From Lysobacter sp. (lineage in GTDB: Bacteria > Pseudomonadota > Gammaproteobacteria > Xanthomonadales > Xanthomonadaceae), in NCBI GenBank assembly GCA_008015835.1, contig SSGH01000020.1:1-64000 (forward strand): 64,000 nucleotides of DNA. Reading direction: 5' to 3'. The notes below the pieces were generated by a model. The model was not told the DNA's origin and made no database searches. It worked only from the letters and a program-made list of their open reading frames with translations. Positions 45,003-54,025 of this stretch are shown piece after piece (the first letter of the stretch is position 1; each line of letters begins with the position of its first letter). A program made the translations under genes and the position numbers.

Positions 45003-45359
45003 ATGGACAAGGTTTTCATCGAGGGCCTCGAAATCGAGGCGCTGATCGGCATCTACGACTGGGAACGCCGCGTTCGTCAGGCCTTGTGGTTCGATCTCGA
45101 AATGAGCTTCGACAACCGCAAGCCGGCCGCGAGCGACGACATCGCCGACACGCTGGACTACAAAGCGGTCAGCAAGCGGTTGATCGAGTACGTCTCGCAA
45201 TCGTCGTTCGGCTTGGTCGAAACCTTGGCCGAGCGTTGCGCCGAGATCGTGCTGACCGAATTCGCCGTGAGCCATGTGCGCCTGAAACTGAGCAAGCCCG
45301 GCGCGGTGCGCGGCGCGCGCGCGGTGGGCGTGATCATCGAACGCAGCCGGGCGCCGTAA
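45003..45359 (+). CDS. folB: Dihydroneopterin aldolase
   Basis: 118 residues. MDKVFIEGLEIEALIGIYDWERRVRQALWFDLEMSFD is the standard FolB start, with the catalytic Glu in IYDWER and Lys in LKLSKPGAVRGARAVGVIIER. It splits 7,8-dihydroneopterin in folate synthesis. folK follows with five bases between, and a pteridine reductase is encoded about 1.3 kb further on the opposite strand, giving a small folate neighbourhood. Confidence 0.96.
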   Translation: MDKVFIEGLEIEALIGIYDWERRVRQALWFDLEMSFDNRKPAASDDIADTLDYKAVSKRLIEYVSQSSFGLVETLAERCAEIVLTEFAVSHVRLKLSKPGAVRGARAVGVIIERSRAP

Positions 45360-45364
45360 CTCGC

Positions 45365-45862
45365 ATGGGGCGGGCGTATTTGAGTCTCGGCAGCAACCAG
45401 GACCCGGAAGCGAATCTGCGTTCGGCCTTGCGCGCGCTGCGGGCGCGCTTCGCGATCGTCGCCGTCTCCGATGTCTATCGCTTTCCCGCGGTGGGGTTCG
45501 CGGGCGCGGATTTTCTCAACGCCGCGGCGACGATCGACAGCGATCTCGATCCTCTCGCGCTCAACGCGTGGCTGCACGCGCTGGAAGACGCGCATGGGCG
45601 AGACCGCAGCGGTCCGCGCTTCGGCGACCGGCCGCTCGATATCGATATCGTCTTCTACGACGATCTGACGCTCGAAGGCCCGGGGAATTTGCGGCTGCCG
45701 CGCGACGAGCTGGCGCACGCGTTCGTGCTGCGGCCGTTGGCGGAGATCGCGCCGGAATTCGTCGATCCGCGCAGCGGCGAAACGCTGGCCGCGCTGTGGG
45801 CGGCGTCGCCCGAGCGCGAAACGCCGTGCGAACGGGCGATCCGCGCCGTCGACTGGGGCTGA
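45365..45862 (+). CDS. folK: 6-hydroxymethyl-7,8-dihydropterin pyrophosphokinase
   Basis: 165 residues. HPPK motifs: YLSLGSNQDPEANLRSALRAL at the N-terminus, then GFAGADFLNAAATIDSDLDP, RDRSGPRFGDRPLDIDIVFYDDLTL with the Mg-binding DxDxD, and LPRDELAHAFVLRPLAEIAPEF with the closing catalytic loop. It transfers pyrophosphate from ATP to hydroxymethyl-dihydropterin, the step after FolB. The ATG at 45365 is five bases after the folB stop, so the two are coupled. Confidence 0.96.
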   Translation: MGRAYLSLGSNQDPEANLRSALRALRARFAIVAVSDVYRFPAVGFAGADFLNAAATIDSDLDPLALNAWLHALEDAHGRDRSGPRFGDRPLDIDIVFYDDLTLEGPGNLRLPRDELAHAFVLRPLAEIAPEFVDPRSGETLAALWAASPERETPCERAIRAVDWG

Positions 45863-45977
45863 TCGCCGCCGTGCCCATCGTGGTGTCCACCGCGAACAGG
45901 TGACTTCCTGCGCTTGCGCGCCGCGCGCGCCGTGCCCATGATCGCGCCACTTTCACCCGTCCCGGAGGACGCAGGCG

Positions 45978-46811
45978 ATGTTCGAGAAGTTTTCGCGCAG
46001 TTGGGAACTCGTCAAGGCCAGCGCCTCGGTGCTGCGCGCCGACAAGGAATTGATGCTGTATCCCATCCTCTCCTCGCTGGCCACGCTGCTGGTGATGGCG
46101 ACCTTCGCGGTGCCCGTATTCGCGCTGAAGCTGTTCGAGAACGGCTTCAACGTTTTCGGCGCCGTGGTCGGCTTCGCGTTCTACTTCTGCCAGTACAGCG
46201 TCATCGTGTTCTTCAACAGCGCGTTGGTGGCGGCGGCGACGATCCGTTTGGAAGGCGGCGATCCCACGTTCGCCGACGGCATTCGCGCCGCGAAAGCGCG
46301 CTTGCCCGCGATTCTCGGCTACGCCGCCATCGCAGCCACGGTCGGTTTGATCCTGCAGTCGCTGAAGGACCGCGACAACAACTTCGTGGTGCGTTTGATC
46401 GGCAGCGGCTTGGGCGTGGCGTGGACGCTGGCGACGTTCCTGGTGGTGCCGGTGCTGGTCAACCGCAACGTCGGCCCGGTCGACGCGCTGAAAGAAAGCC
46501 TCGCGCTGCTCAAGCGCACGTGGGGCGAAAACGCCATCGGCAACGTCGGCATCGGCGCCGCGTTCGGTCTGTTCACCTTCGCCGTGGTTCTGATCGGCGT
46601 CGCGCTGTGCTTCGTCGCCTTCCAAGCGTCGATGGCCGCGGCGATCGTCGTCGGTGCGGCGTTCGTGCTGATCCTGCTGGTGCTCGGCGTGGCGCAGTCC
46701 GCGCTCAGCGGCATCTACTCCGCGGCGCTGTATCGCTATGCGATGGCGCACGAGACGCCGGACGCCTTCCGCGGCATGGCGCTGGAGCGCGCGTTCGCGC
46801 CGAAACCCTGA
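45978..46811 (+). CDS. DUF6159 family membrane protein
   Basis: 277 residues. The N-terminus MFEKFSRSWELVKASASVLRADKELMLYPILSSLATLLVM and the helix pattern fit the DUF6159 family. Six hydrophobic segments are visible, with a cytoplasmic loop (EGGDPTFADGIRAAKARLPAIL) resembling regulator-like Yip1/YciC membrane proteins; the VDALKESLALLKRTWGENAIGNVGIGAAFG part is typical. Membrane protein of unknown role. A ribosome-binding site (GGAGG at 45963-45967) precedes the ATG, and a good terminator follows. Confidence 0.8.
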   Translation: MFEKFSRSWELVKASASVLRADKELMLYPILSSLATLLVMATFAVPVFALKLFENGFNVFGAVVGFAFYFCQYSVIVFFNSALVAAATIRLEGGDPTFADGIRAAKARLPAILGYAAIAATVGLILQSLKDRDNNFVVRLIGSGLGVAWTLATFLVVPVLVNRNVGPVDALKESLALLKRTWGENAIGNVGIGAAFGLFTFAVVLIGVALCFVAFQASMAAAIVVGAAFVLILLVLGVAQSALSGIYSAALYRYAMAHETPDAFRGMALERAFAPKP

Positions 46812-46832
46812 TCCGATCGGCGACGATGCTCG

Positions 46833-46868
46833 AGAAACGCCCGGCGCGAACGCGTCGGGCGTTTTCGT
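46833..46868 (+). terminator. Intrinsic terminator after the DUF6159 gene
   Basis: AAACGCCCG at 46835-46843 pairs with CGGGCGTTT at 46856-46864, with a loop of 12 bases, followed by TCGTTTT. It lies 24 bases after the stop and may also serve the converging pteridine reductase gene, since the left arm begins with AAA. Confidence 0.8.
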
Positions 46869-46906
46869 TTTGCGTTCGCGCGTCGTTTCGCGCCGACACG
46901 CGGTCG

Positions 46907-47671
46907 TCAACCTTCCAGCAGCCGCCCACCGTCGAGATTGAGCACGTGCCCGGTGGTGTAGCGGGCGTCGCGCAGCAGCCAGCGCACGGCTTCGGCGATG
47001 TCTTCCACGTCGCCGATCCGCGCCAGCGGCGTGCGTGCGAGCAGGGCCGCTTTCGCGTCTTCGCTCTTGCCGCCGTCGGGCCACAGGATCGCGCCCGGCG
47101 CGATCGCGTTCACGCGCACCTCCGGCGCCAAGTCCAGCGCCAGCGCGCGCGTCGCGGCGACTAAGGCCGCCTTGCTCATGCAGTACGCGGTATGCCGTCG
47201 CAGCGGGCGCTCGGCGTAAATATCCGCGATGTTCACGATCGCGCCGCTGCTGCGGCGCAGATGCGGCGCGGCTGCCTGCGCCAGCAGCAGCGGCGCGCGC
47301 GCGTTGACCGCGAAGTGGGCATCGACGGCTTCGGGCGTGAGCGTATCGAGCGGCGTCGGCGCGAACAGCGAGGCGTTGTTGATCAGCGCGTCCAGGCGTC
47401 CGTAGCGTTCGATCGCCGCTTCGACCAGGGGCGCGAGCGCGTGGGCGTCGGTCAGGTCGGCCGATCGCGCGATCGCGCCGCGGGGGCGCGCCGCATCCAA
47501 TTCCGCGATCAAAGCGCGCATGTCCGCTTCGGAATGCTGATAGTGCAACAACAGGTCGTAACCGTCGGCGTGCAGGCGTCGCGCGATGGCCGCGCCGATG
47601 CGTCGCGCGGCCCCGGTGATCAACGCCACCGGCCGGGCGGCGGCGTTGCGATGAGAATGAGTTGCGTGCAT
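46907..47671 (-). CDS. Pteridine reductase (SDR family)
   Basis: 254 residues from the ATG at complement 47669-47671. It is a short-chain dehydrogenase with the variant nucleotide motif TGAARRIGAAIARRLHADGYDLLLHYQHS; the Arg in TGxxxRxG is the signature of PTR1/FolM-type, NADPH-dependent pteridine reductases. NNAS near the middle, YCMSKAALVAATRALALDLAP with the catalytic Tyr-x3-Lys, and NAIAPGAILWP complete the fold. It reduces dihydrofolate or biopterin and fits the folB-folK neighbourhood. The reading frame is open far upstream, but those residues look noncoding. Confidence 0.88.
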   Translation of the reverse strand: MHATHSHRNAAARPVALITGAARRIGAAIARRLHADGYDLLLHYQHSEADMRALIAELDAARPRGAIARSADLTDAHALAPLVEAAIERYGRLDALINNASLFAPTPLDTLTPEAVDAHFAVNARAPLLLAQAAAPHLRRSSGAIVNIADIYAERPLRRHTAYCMSKAALVAATRALALDLAPEVRVNAIAPGAILWPDGGKSEDAKAALLARTPLARIGDVEDIAEAVRWLLRDARYTTGHVLNLDGGRLLEG

Positions 47672-47822
47672 GGCGACATCATCGGCGCTGTTCCGGGCGA
47701 TCACAAGCGCGCGTCTCCGCACGCGCGCCGGAACCGCCTTTCGATTGATCGCCGTCAATTTTCGCGGGCGGCAGAAGCGCATGCTCTCCGCGGCCGATCG
47801 TCGGTCGTGATGGGGACTGCAT

Positions 47823-47960
47823 ATGCACCCGGTGTTCGAAGAACTGTTCGCCAAACCCGTGGGCTGGATGACGCTCGGCGGGCTGGGTTTCATCGTCTTT
47901 ATCGGCATCTACCTGTGGTTCTTCGTGCGCAAACGCATGCGCGAAGAGGGCGAGGGCTAA
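47823..47960 (+). CDS. Small single-spanning protein (DUF3149-like)
   Basis: 45 residues: MHPVFEELFAKPVGWMTLGG, a transmembrane helix (LGFIVFIGIYLWFFV) and a basic-acidic tail (RKRMREEGEG). The layout matches short DUF3149-type membrane proteins found in proteobacteria. Too short for confident family work, but the regular topology and ATG after a G-rich region suggest it is real. Function unknown. Confidence 0.65.
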   Translation: MHPVFEELFAKPVGWMTLGGLGFIVFIGIYLWFFVRKRMREEGEG

Positions 47961-48117
47961 GCGACGTTTCCGCAACGTCGTTCGTCGATGCCGAGGCGCG
48001 AGAATTGCGCGAGAGTCGCGCGAGGTTCGCCGAGTCGCGGAACAGAACGGGACGCCGAGGCCCGAACGCCGAGGCGCGATTCGTTTATTCTGTCCGCGAT
48101 TCGCGAGGAGCCCCCGC

Positions 48118-49299
48118 ATGCGCCCATTGGACGATCTGGACCCCGAAAGCCGAGCCCACAGCGAGCGGCTCGCCGCCTTGATCCGGGACCAGATCGCCAG
48201 CAACGGCGAGGCGCTGCCGTTTTGGCGGTTCATGGAGCTGGCGCTGTACGCGCCGGGCCTGGGGTACTACAGCGCCGGCGCGACCAAGCTGGGCGCCGAC
48301 GGCGATTTCGTCACCGCGCCGGAACTCGGCCCGCTGTTCGCCGAATGCGTGGCCGATGCGCTGGCGCCGGTGCTCGCCTCGCTGCGCGAAGACACCACGT
48401 TTCTGGAAATCGGCGGCGGCAGCGGCGCCTTCGCGGAGGACGCGCTCGAACGCTTGCGCGATGTGCGGGCCTTGCCCGGCCGTTACGCGATTCTCGAACC
48501 CAGCGCCGATTTGCGCGAACGCCAGCGTCAGCGCCTGTATGAGCGTTTGCCGCCGGAAGTGTTCGCGCGCGTGGAGTGGCCGCTCGGCCCGATCCCCGGC
48601 CGTTGGAACGGCGTGGTCTTCGCCAACGAAGTGGTCGATGCGCTGCCCACCTCGCGGTTCGCGGTGCTCGGCGGCGAGATCTACGAAGAGCACATCGCGC
48701 ACGACGGTCGCGGGTTCAAACGCATCGATCGCCCCGCCGACGCGTTGCTGTCGGCGGCGGTTCGGCATGTCGAGCGCCAGTGCGGCGCGTCGTTCGCCGA
48801 CGGCTATCGTTCGGAAGTGTTGCCGCAGTTGCCGTACTGGATTCAAGCGGTCATCGGCGGTTTGGACGCGGGCGCGCTGCTGTTCGTCGATTACGGCTAT
48901 CCGCGGCGCGAGTACTACGATCCGCGCCGGATCGACGGCACGCTGCGCGCGTTCCATCGCCATCGGTTGGTGGACGACGTGTTCGCGCGCGTGGGTTTGC
49001 AGGACGTGACGGTGTCGGTGGATTTCACGGCGATGGCCGAAGCCGGCACCGCCGCGGGCTTCGAATTCGCCGGTTACTGCAATCAAGCCAGTTTCTTGAT
49101 CGGCAACGGGTTGGAGCAACGTTTGGCCGAACACGAATCCCACGCCGCCGACGAAGCGGCGCGGTACGCGCTGCGCCAACAAGCGAAAAAACTCACCTTG
49201 CCCGGCGAGATGGGCGAGCGCTTTCAGGTGATCGGTTTTTCGCGGAAGACGAGTCTGGCGCACGCCTTTCTCGCCGGCGATTTGAGTTACCGCCTGTGA
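48118..49299 (+). CDS. MidA/NDUFAF7-type SAM-dependent methyltransferase
   Basis: 393 residues. GDFVTAPELGPLFAE and FLEIGGGSGAFAEDALERL (SAM-binding glycine-rich loop), YAILEPSADLRERQRQRL, VVFANEVVDALPTSRF, and VDYGYPRREYYDPRRIDGTLRAFHRHR are all hallmarks of the MidA / NDUFAF7 arginine methyltransferase family. In eukaryotes NDUFAF7 methylates a complex I subunit; the bacterial substrate is unknown. The ATG at 48118 gives the standard start. VanZ follows 23 bases later. Confidence 0.92.
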   Translation: MRPLDDLDPESRAHSERLAALIRDQIASNGEALPFWRFMELALYAPGLGYYSAGATKLGADGDFVTAPELGPLFAECVADALAPVLASLREDTTFLEIGGGSGAFAEDALERLRDVRALPGRYAILEPSADLRERQRQRLYERLPPEVFARVEWPLGPIPGRWNGVVFANEVVDALPTSRFAVLGGEIYEEHIAHDGRGFKRIDRPADALLSAAVRHVERQCGASFADGYRSEVLPQLPYWIQAVIGGLDAGALLFVDYGYPRREYYDPRRIDGTLRAFHRHRLVDDVFARVGLQDVTVSVDFTAMAEAGTAAGFEFAGYCNQASFLIGNGLEQRLAEHESHAADEAARYALRQQAKKLTLPGEMGERFQVIGFSRKTSLAHAFLAGDLSYRL

Positions 49300-49322
49300 A
49301 CCGGCCTCTCTGAGGCGACCGC

Positions 49323-49769
49323 ATGGATCCGCTCGCCTCGCCGCGTCGCCCGCTGCGTTTCGGCCGCTCGCTGAAGCCGTTCCGTCGCCCGTGGCTGTGG
49401 GCCATGCTGTGGTGCGGCGGCGTCGCGGCCGTCGTGGTGCTCTCGATGACGCCGCCGCCGGAGTTGGGCGCGCTGCCGCGCAATATCGACAAATTGGAGC
49501 ACGCCTTGGCCTACGGCGCGCTCGCCGCCGGCGCGGTGCAGTTGTACCCGCGTTGGCGTTCGCTGCTGAGCGTCGGCGTCGCCCTGGTGCTGATGGGCAT
49601 CGGCTTGGAATACGCGCAAGGCGCGCTCACCACCACGCGGATGATGGATCGCGCCGATGCGCTGGCCAATACGCTCGGCGTGACTCTGGGGCTGGCGACG
49701 CAGCTCACGCCGTGGCGCGATCTGTTGCTGCGATTCGACGGCGGCGCGGATCGCGATTCGCCGCGCTAG
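49323..49769 (+). CDS. VanZ-like family membrane protein
   Basis: 148 residues with four hydrophobic segments. IDKLEHALAYGALAAGAVQLY and GIGLEYAQGALTTTRMMDRADALANTLGVTLGL are the core VanZ-like signatures (the conserved K-x-x-H-x-x-x-Y and E-x-x-Q...R...D-x-x-A-N pattern). The name comes from teicoplanin resistance, but chromosomal copies like this have no known link to it. It follows the methyltransferase gene closely. Confidence 0.88.
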   Translation: MDPLASPRRPLRFGRSLKPFRRPWLWAMLWCGGVAAVVVLSMTPPPELGALPRNIDKLEHALAYGALAAGAVQLYPRWRSLLSVGVALVLMGIGLEYAQGALTTTRMMDRADALANTLGVTLGLATQLTPWRDLLLRFDGGADRDSPR

Positions 49770-49877
49770 CGCGGCGCGCTCGCTCGAGCGATTCCGCGCG
49801 AACGCTTTCGTTCGAACGAGTTCCTGCAAGCGCTTCTGCGGAAGCGATCTCGAAGCGCACGCGCGCTTCGTCGACGC

Positions 49878-51131
49878 TCAACTTTCCGGTGCGTTTTTAT
49901 TCGCTGCCTCGCGCGTGCGCGCGGCGGAAATCGCGGCGATGCGCGCTTTGCGCAACGCCTCGCCGAAGGCCGGGCCGCTCAAGCCTTCTTTCGCCACATC
50001 GGCGCCGCGCACGGCCATCGCGGCGGCGTGCGTGCGCAGCAACTCCGGACCTTGCGGGTAGTCGGTTTCGGCCGCGCCGCCGCGCCCGCGTTTGTCGGCT
50101 TCGCACACCAGCGCGAGCTTGCCGATACGCTCGGGTTGCCGGAATCCGTCGTTGCGCGCGATCACGTCATGGATCGTCGCGCTGCGCAATTCGAACAGGC
50201 GGTGGACGTTCAAATGCTCGCGGCAGGCGCCGAGCGCCAGGTCGCGATGCGCGGCGGGCACGCGCAACCGCGCGCATAGCGCTTCGATCGGCGCGAGGCC
50301 GTTCTCTTCGTGATGCAGATGTTTGGGCAGCACGTCGGCGGGCGTCAGCGCCTTGCCCAGGTCGTGCGTCAACGCCGCGAAACCGACGAGATCGTCGCCA
50401 GGCGCGAGGCGCGCGGCCATATCGCAGACCATCTCGGTGTGCAGGCCGGTGTCGACTTCGGGGTGGAACTCCGGCCGCTGCGGCACGCCGTACAGCGCAT
50501 CGACTTCCGGCAGCACCACGGCCAACGCGCCGCAATCGCGCAGCGTGCGCAGGAACGCCGAGGGCCGCGCCGAGCGCAGCGCGCGCGCGAGCTCCTGCCA
50601 CACGCGTTCGGCGGTGAGTTCCGCCAGTTCGCCGTCGGCGACCATCGCGCGCATCAGCGCCATCGTTTCGGGCGCGACGACGAAGCCGTGCTCGGCGAAG
50701 CGCGCCATGAAGCGCGCGGCGCGCAGCACGCGCAGCGGGTCTTCGACGAACGCGGGGCCGACATGGCGCAGCACGCGCGCCTGCAGATCGCGCGCGCCGC
50801 CGTACGGGTCGATCAACGCGCCGTCGTCGGCTCGGGCGATGGCGTTGATGGTGAAATCGCGGCGGATCAGATCGTCTTCCAGCGTCACCTCGGGCGAGGA
50901 GTGGACGACGAAGCCGCGATGTCCGGGCGCGGATTTGCGTTCGGTGCGCGCGAGCGCGTATTCCTCGCCGGTGTGCGGATGCAGAAACACCGGGAAATCC
51001 TTGCCGACGGTTTGGAAGCCCGCGGCCAGCATCGATTCCGACGTTTCGCCTACGACCACGTAATCGCGATCGCCGCACGGCAGGCCCAACAAGGCGTCGC
51101 GCACCGCGCCGCCGACCAGATACGTTTTCAT
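49878..51131 (-). CDS. cca: Multifunctional CCA-adding tRNA nucleotidyltransferase
   Basis: 417 residues. The N-terminal nucleotidyltransferase head has [25 protein letters not shown] (GGxVRD and DxD metal site). [36 protein letters not shown] and [16 protein letters not shown] are template and neck motifs. A C-terminal HD domain ([14 protein letters not shown]; HxHxxxH-like residues in [12 protein letters not shown]) has phosphohydrolase activity in E. coli. It builds and repairs the CCA end of tRNA. REP palindromes lie right before its start. Confidence 0.96.
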   Translation of the reverse strand: MKTYLVGGAVRDALLGLPCGDRDYVVVGETSESMLAAGFQTVGKDFPVFLHPHTGEEYALARTERKSAPGHRGFVVHSSPEVTLEDDLIRRDFTINAIARADDGALIDPYGGARDLQARVLRHVGPAFVEDPLRVLRAARFMARFAEHGFVVAPETMALMRAMVADGELAELTAERVWQELARALRSARPSAFLRTLRDCGALAVVLPEVDALYGVPQRPEFHPEVDTGLHTEMVCDMAARLAPGDDLVGFAALTHDLGKALTPADVLPKHLHHEENGLAPIEALCARLRVPAAHRDLALGACREHLNVHRLFELRSATIHDVIARNDGFRQPERIGKLALVCEADKRGRGGAAETDYPQGPELLRTHAAAMAVRGADVAKEGLSGPAFGEALRKARIAAISAARTREAANKNAPES

Positions 51132-51140
51132 CCGCGCATT

Positions 51141-51285
51141 GTAGAGCGGAGCGAAGCTCCGCTACGACCTGGACCGCGACCCGTAGAGCGGAGCGCAGCT
51201 CCGCACGATCTCGCCCCGTAGAGCGGAGCGAAGCTCCGCTGAGCCGTCTGCGGAGAGAATTCAGCGGAGCTGCGCTCCGCTCTAC
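51141..51285. repeat. Cluster of four GTAG-type REP palindromes
   Basis: Units at 51141-51163, 51183-51204, 51218-51240 and, inverted, 51263-51285. Each holds GTAGAGCGGAGC with a self-complementary core AGCGGAGC / GCTCCGCT around a 3-base loop (GAA, GCA, GAA, and TGC in the inverted copy). Three are in one orientation and the last is opposed, so units 3 and 4 can form a longer hairpin. This is the head sequence of Stenotrophomonas-type SMAG (GTAG) REPs. No RAYT transposase gene is in the window. Confidence 0.9.
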
Positions 51286-51307
51286 AGGGGGAACGACCGG
51301 CAATCGG

Positions 51308-51685
51308 TCATTTCGACGCGTGCTGCGCCAGCAGCGAGACGATCGATTGCGCGCCGGAGCCCCGGCCCAGATGCAATTCGATCGGCGCGGGTTGCCCGGA
51401 CAGCCAAATCCGGAGTTCGGCTTCCAGATCGAAATGCCCCGCCGTTTCCAGCGAGAACATGGTGATCGCGCGGTAGGGAATGCTGCGGTATTCGGTCTTC
51501 TTCGCGGTCACGCCCTGTTTGTTGACCAGCACGACGCGGCGGTCGGTGAACACGATCAGGTCGCGAATGGTCGAGAACGCGCGCTGCAGCGATTCGCCCG
51601 GCGCGAGCAGCGGCGCGAATTCTTCTTCGATCTTCTCGACCGGTTTTTCGCCGGCATGGCCGAGCATGGCGTCGATCAGGCCCAT
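51308..51685 (-). CDS. PH domain-containing protein
   Basis: 125 residues starting MGLIDAMLGHAGEKPVEK after AAGGAGA. The body LLAPGESLQRAFSTIRDLIVFTDRRVVLVNKQGVTAKKTEYRSIPYRAITMFSLETAGHFDLEAELRIWLSG is the bacterial PH domain (bPH) family pattern. It has no signal peptide or membrane helix, so it is probably cytosolic. Function unknown; such proteins are common single genes. It stands between the REP cluster and the inverted-repeat element. Confidence 0.85.
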   Translation of the reverse strand: MGLIDAMLGHAGEKPVEKIEEEFAPLLAPGESLQRAFSTIRDLIVFTDRRVVLVNKQGVTAKKTEYRSIPYRAITMFSLETAGHFDLEAELRIWLSGQPAPIELHLGRGSGAQSIVSLLAQHASK

Positions 51686-51718
51686 CGGGCGTTCTCCTTC
51701 GTTACGGATGCCGGTCAT

Positions 51719-51939
51719 GTTAGTGCCTGTTACTGCGATTCGAGCGCATTGCGCTCCGAATTCAGCGGTTCGCGCCCCGCACCGGGCCGCTGAAACGCAA
51801 CCAGAAGGGCTGTCCATCCGCGGGCGCGCCGCAGCCGCATCGCTCGGCCGTGGAGGGACATCCACTCCTTACGCTCTTCCTTGCCGCACACCCGCGGATG
51901 AACAGCGCAACGCGCTCGAATCGCGGTCAGGCCCTAATC
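51719..51939. repeat. Nested imperfect inverted-repeat element
   Basis: The outer arms 51719-51754 and about 51905-51939 match as inverted repeats, with 19 of 20 bases identical in the core (GCGATTCGAGCGCATTGCGC against the complement of 51905-51924). A second pair lies inside: 51811-51826 with 51889-51904, about 14 of 16 bases. A further side hairpin (TTCAGCGG / CCGCTGAA) lies between them on the left. It contains no gene. It looks like a MITE or a structured RNA element, not a terminator. It ends 20 bases before the slt stop. Confidence 0.75.
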
Positions 51940-51958
51940 CACGCGCGGCGATGTCGCT

Positions 51959-54025
51959 TTAATCTGGCGCGCTGTCGGAGGCGGGCTCCGCCTTCGGATC
52001 GGGCGCGGGGCAGACGAACGGTTTGCGGGTATCCACGATCCGCCCGGCGAGGCGTTCGGTCACCGGCATCGCGCTGCGATTCAAGCGCCAGTCGTAGATC
52101 ACGCTGAAGGCGAGAATCCGCGCGACATAGTCGCGGGTTTCTTTGTAGCTGATCGTTTCGATCCAAAAATCGGCGGGCATGTCCGGCCGCTGCGAACGCC
52201 AACGCGCCACCGGCGCGGGGCCGGCGTTGTAGGCGGCGATGGCGATGTAGGTTTGCCCGTATTTGTCTTCCATCTCGCGCAGATATGCGGTGCCGAGCGC
52301 GATGTTGAGGTCCGGGTCGTACAGATCGCCGCCGCCGTTCCACGGCAACCCGAGCCGCCGCGCCAGCCCGGCGCCGGTGCTCGGCAGGACCTGCATCAAA
52401 CCGCGCGCGTCGGCGTGCGAACGCGCGTTCGGATTGAACACGCTTTCGGCGCGGATTTCGGCCGCGACCCAACTCGGGTCGATATTGTGTTTCGACGCTT
52501 CGCGGCGAATCGTGCCGTCGTGATGCAGCGGGAAGCGCAGCGTGTAGAGCCGCGATTCGTCCGGGTACCGCTGACCGCCCACGTTGACCAAGCCGAACAC
52601 GCCGCGGTCGAACCAGCCGTTGTCCTGCGCGACTTCCACCGCGAGCCGGCGTCGGGTCGCGTCGAAGCGCGACAGCGCCTCGTCCCACTCGCGCACGGCC
52701 CAGCCTTCGCGACCCATCTTGTACAGCAGCATCGCGCGGACCATCGCGGGATCGCGCGCGATGTCGGTCTTCGCGGCGTAATCGGGTTTGGGTTCGATCG
52801 GGCACAGCGCGTACGGCGCGCCGATGCGGTCGGCGGCCAGAAAGCCGTGGAATTCGGGTTTTTTCGCGGCCTCGCGGAACAGCGCGGCGGCGGCGTCGCG
52901 CTGCCCGGCCATTTCCAACAAACGGCCCTCGAAATAGCGCCAACGCGAATCGGCGCGCTGGGTCGGGCCCATCTTGCGGATCGCCGCCAGCGCGGCGGAC
53001 CAATCCGAGCGCGCCATCGCTTCGCGCGCGCGCCATTCGTGCAGCCGCTCGTCGTAGGCGACATCCGGCACGGCGTTGAGGCGCCGCGCCGATTCCGGTT
53101 CGTACGAGGCCACCGTCCACAGCGCCGCCTGATACAGCGCGCGGCCGCGCTCTTCGTCGTTCATGCCTAGCGCTTGCGCGAATTTCGGCATCACCGTTTC
53201 GGCGGACAGCGGTTGCGACTTCGCCAGGCGCGCGAGCGCGTGCGAGGCGATCAGGCGGCTGCGCGGCGTCCTCGGCCAGTTCAGCGCCCGGTCGTGGGGC
53301 GATTCGAAGAACGCGGCGTAGTCGTTCGCCAGCGCGAAGTCGTCGGCGGGCAGGCCGCGGGCCGCGGCGCGCATTACGGCGGGCTGCCATTCGGCCGCGG
53401 CTTTCTCGATCCGTTCCCAACGCAGGGCGGGCTGCAGCCCGCCCTCGGCCGCGAGCACCGCCATCGGCGCATCGCAGTCGCTCGGCAGCGCTTTGCCGGC
53501 GCCGCGCCAGATCGCTTGCGCATCGCTCACCCAGCGCGCATCGGTCTCGCCGAGCGCCTGCCGCGCGTTCAATTCGGCGCAGCGCAGGGCGGTGGATTTG
53601 ATCGCGGGCGACCATGCCGCGCGGAAACTCGGCCAGTCCTCGCGTTTCGCCAGCACGCCCAGCCACGCTTCGCGGAAGGTCTGGGCGACCACTTGGTCGC
53701 GGTAGCGGTCGAGGAAGGCTTGCCCCTGTTCGCTGGACAGGGCTTCGAGGTCGCGCCGCAGCGCGGCGAACTCGAACCAGCCCGACAGCGGCTGCCCCAA
53801 CGGCAGCGGGGCGGGGGGCTCGCGCCCCTGTTCGATGGCGGCGAGGGCATCGCGCAGCGCGGGCAGCGGCGGGATCGGCGGGCCGTCGGCCACGTAGGGC
53901 AGCGGCGACCGGCCGTCGGCGACCGCCTGGGCGGGCGTGGACTGCGCGCAGGCCTGGGTGCAGAGGCAGAGCGCGATGAGAGCGGAATGGGCGAGAGGGC
54001 GGGGGACGCGGGGACGTTCGTGCAT
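51959..54025 (-). CDS. slt: Soluble lytic murein transglycosylase (Slt70-like)
   Basis: 688 residues, starting at complement 54023-54025 so that a signal peptide (ALIALCLCTQACAQ, cysteine near the cleavage region, possibly a lipoprotein) is complete. A long alpha-helical superhelix (about 60-480) precedes the C-terminal SLT domain with the catalytic Glu527 in EIRAESVFNPNARS, then GLMQVLPSTG, NIALGTAYL and AIAAYNAGPAPV. It cleaves peptidoglycan glycan strands with formation of 1,6-anhydro ends. Divergent from the TonB receptor. Confidence 0.93.
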   Translation of the reverse strand: MHERPRVPRPLAHSALIALCLCTQACAQSTPAQAVADGRSPLPYVADGPPIPPLPALRDALAAIEQGREPPAPLPLGQPLSGWFEFAALRRDLEALSSEQGQAFLDRYRDQVVAQTFREAWLGVLAKREDWPSFRAAWSPAIKSTALRCAELNARQALGETDARWVSDAQAIWRGAGKALPSDCDAPMAVLAAEGGLQPALRWERIEKAAAEWQPAVMRAAARGLPADDFALANDYAAFFESPHDRALNWPRTPRSRLIASHALARLAKSQPLSAETVMPKFAQALGMNDEERGRALYQAALWTVASYEPESARRLNAVPDVAYDERLHEWRAREAMARSDWSAALAAIRKMGPTQRADSRWRYFEGRLLEMAGQRDAAAALFREAAKKPEFHGFLAADRIGAPYALCPIEPKPDYAAKTDIARDPAMVRAMLLYKMGREGWAVREWDEALSRFDATRRRLAVEVAQDNGWFDRGVFGLVNVGGQRYPDESRLYTLRFPLHHDGTIRREASKHNIDPSWVAAEIRAESVFNPNARSHADARGLMQVLPSTGAGLARRLGLPWNGGGDLYDPDLNIALGTAYLREMEDKYGQTYIAIAAYNAGPAPVARWRSQRPDMPADFWIETISYKETRDYVARILAFSVIYDWRLNRSAMPVTERLAGRIVDTRKPFVCPAPDPKAEPASDSAPD

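Noticed and set aside
49770-49877. Hairpins between VanZ-like gene and cca
   Set aside because: Several GC-rich self-complementary stretches (for example GAAGCGC/GCGCTTC) exist, but none is followed by a T run or stands out from the composition.
51141-51285. CRISPR-like array
   Set aside because: Repeats are palindromic, unevenly spaced and one is inverted; there are no unique spacers of equal length and no cas gene.
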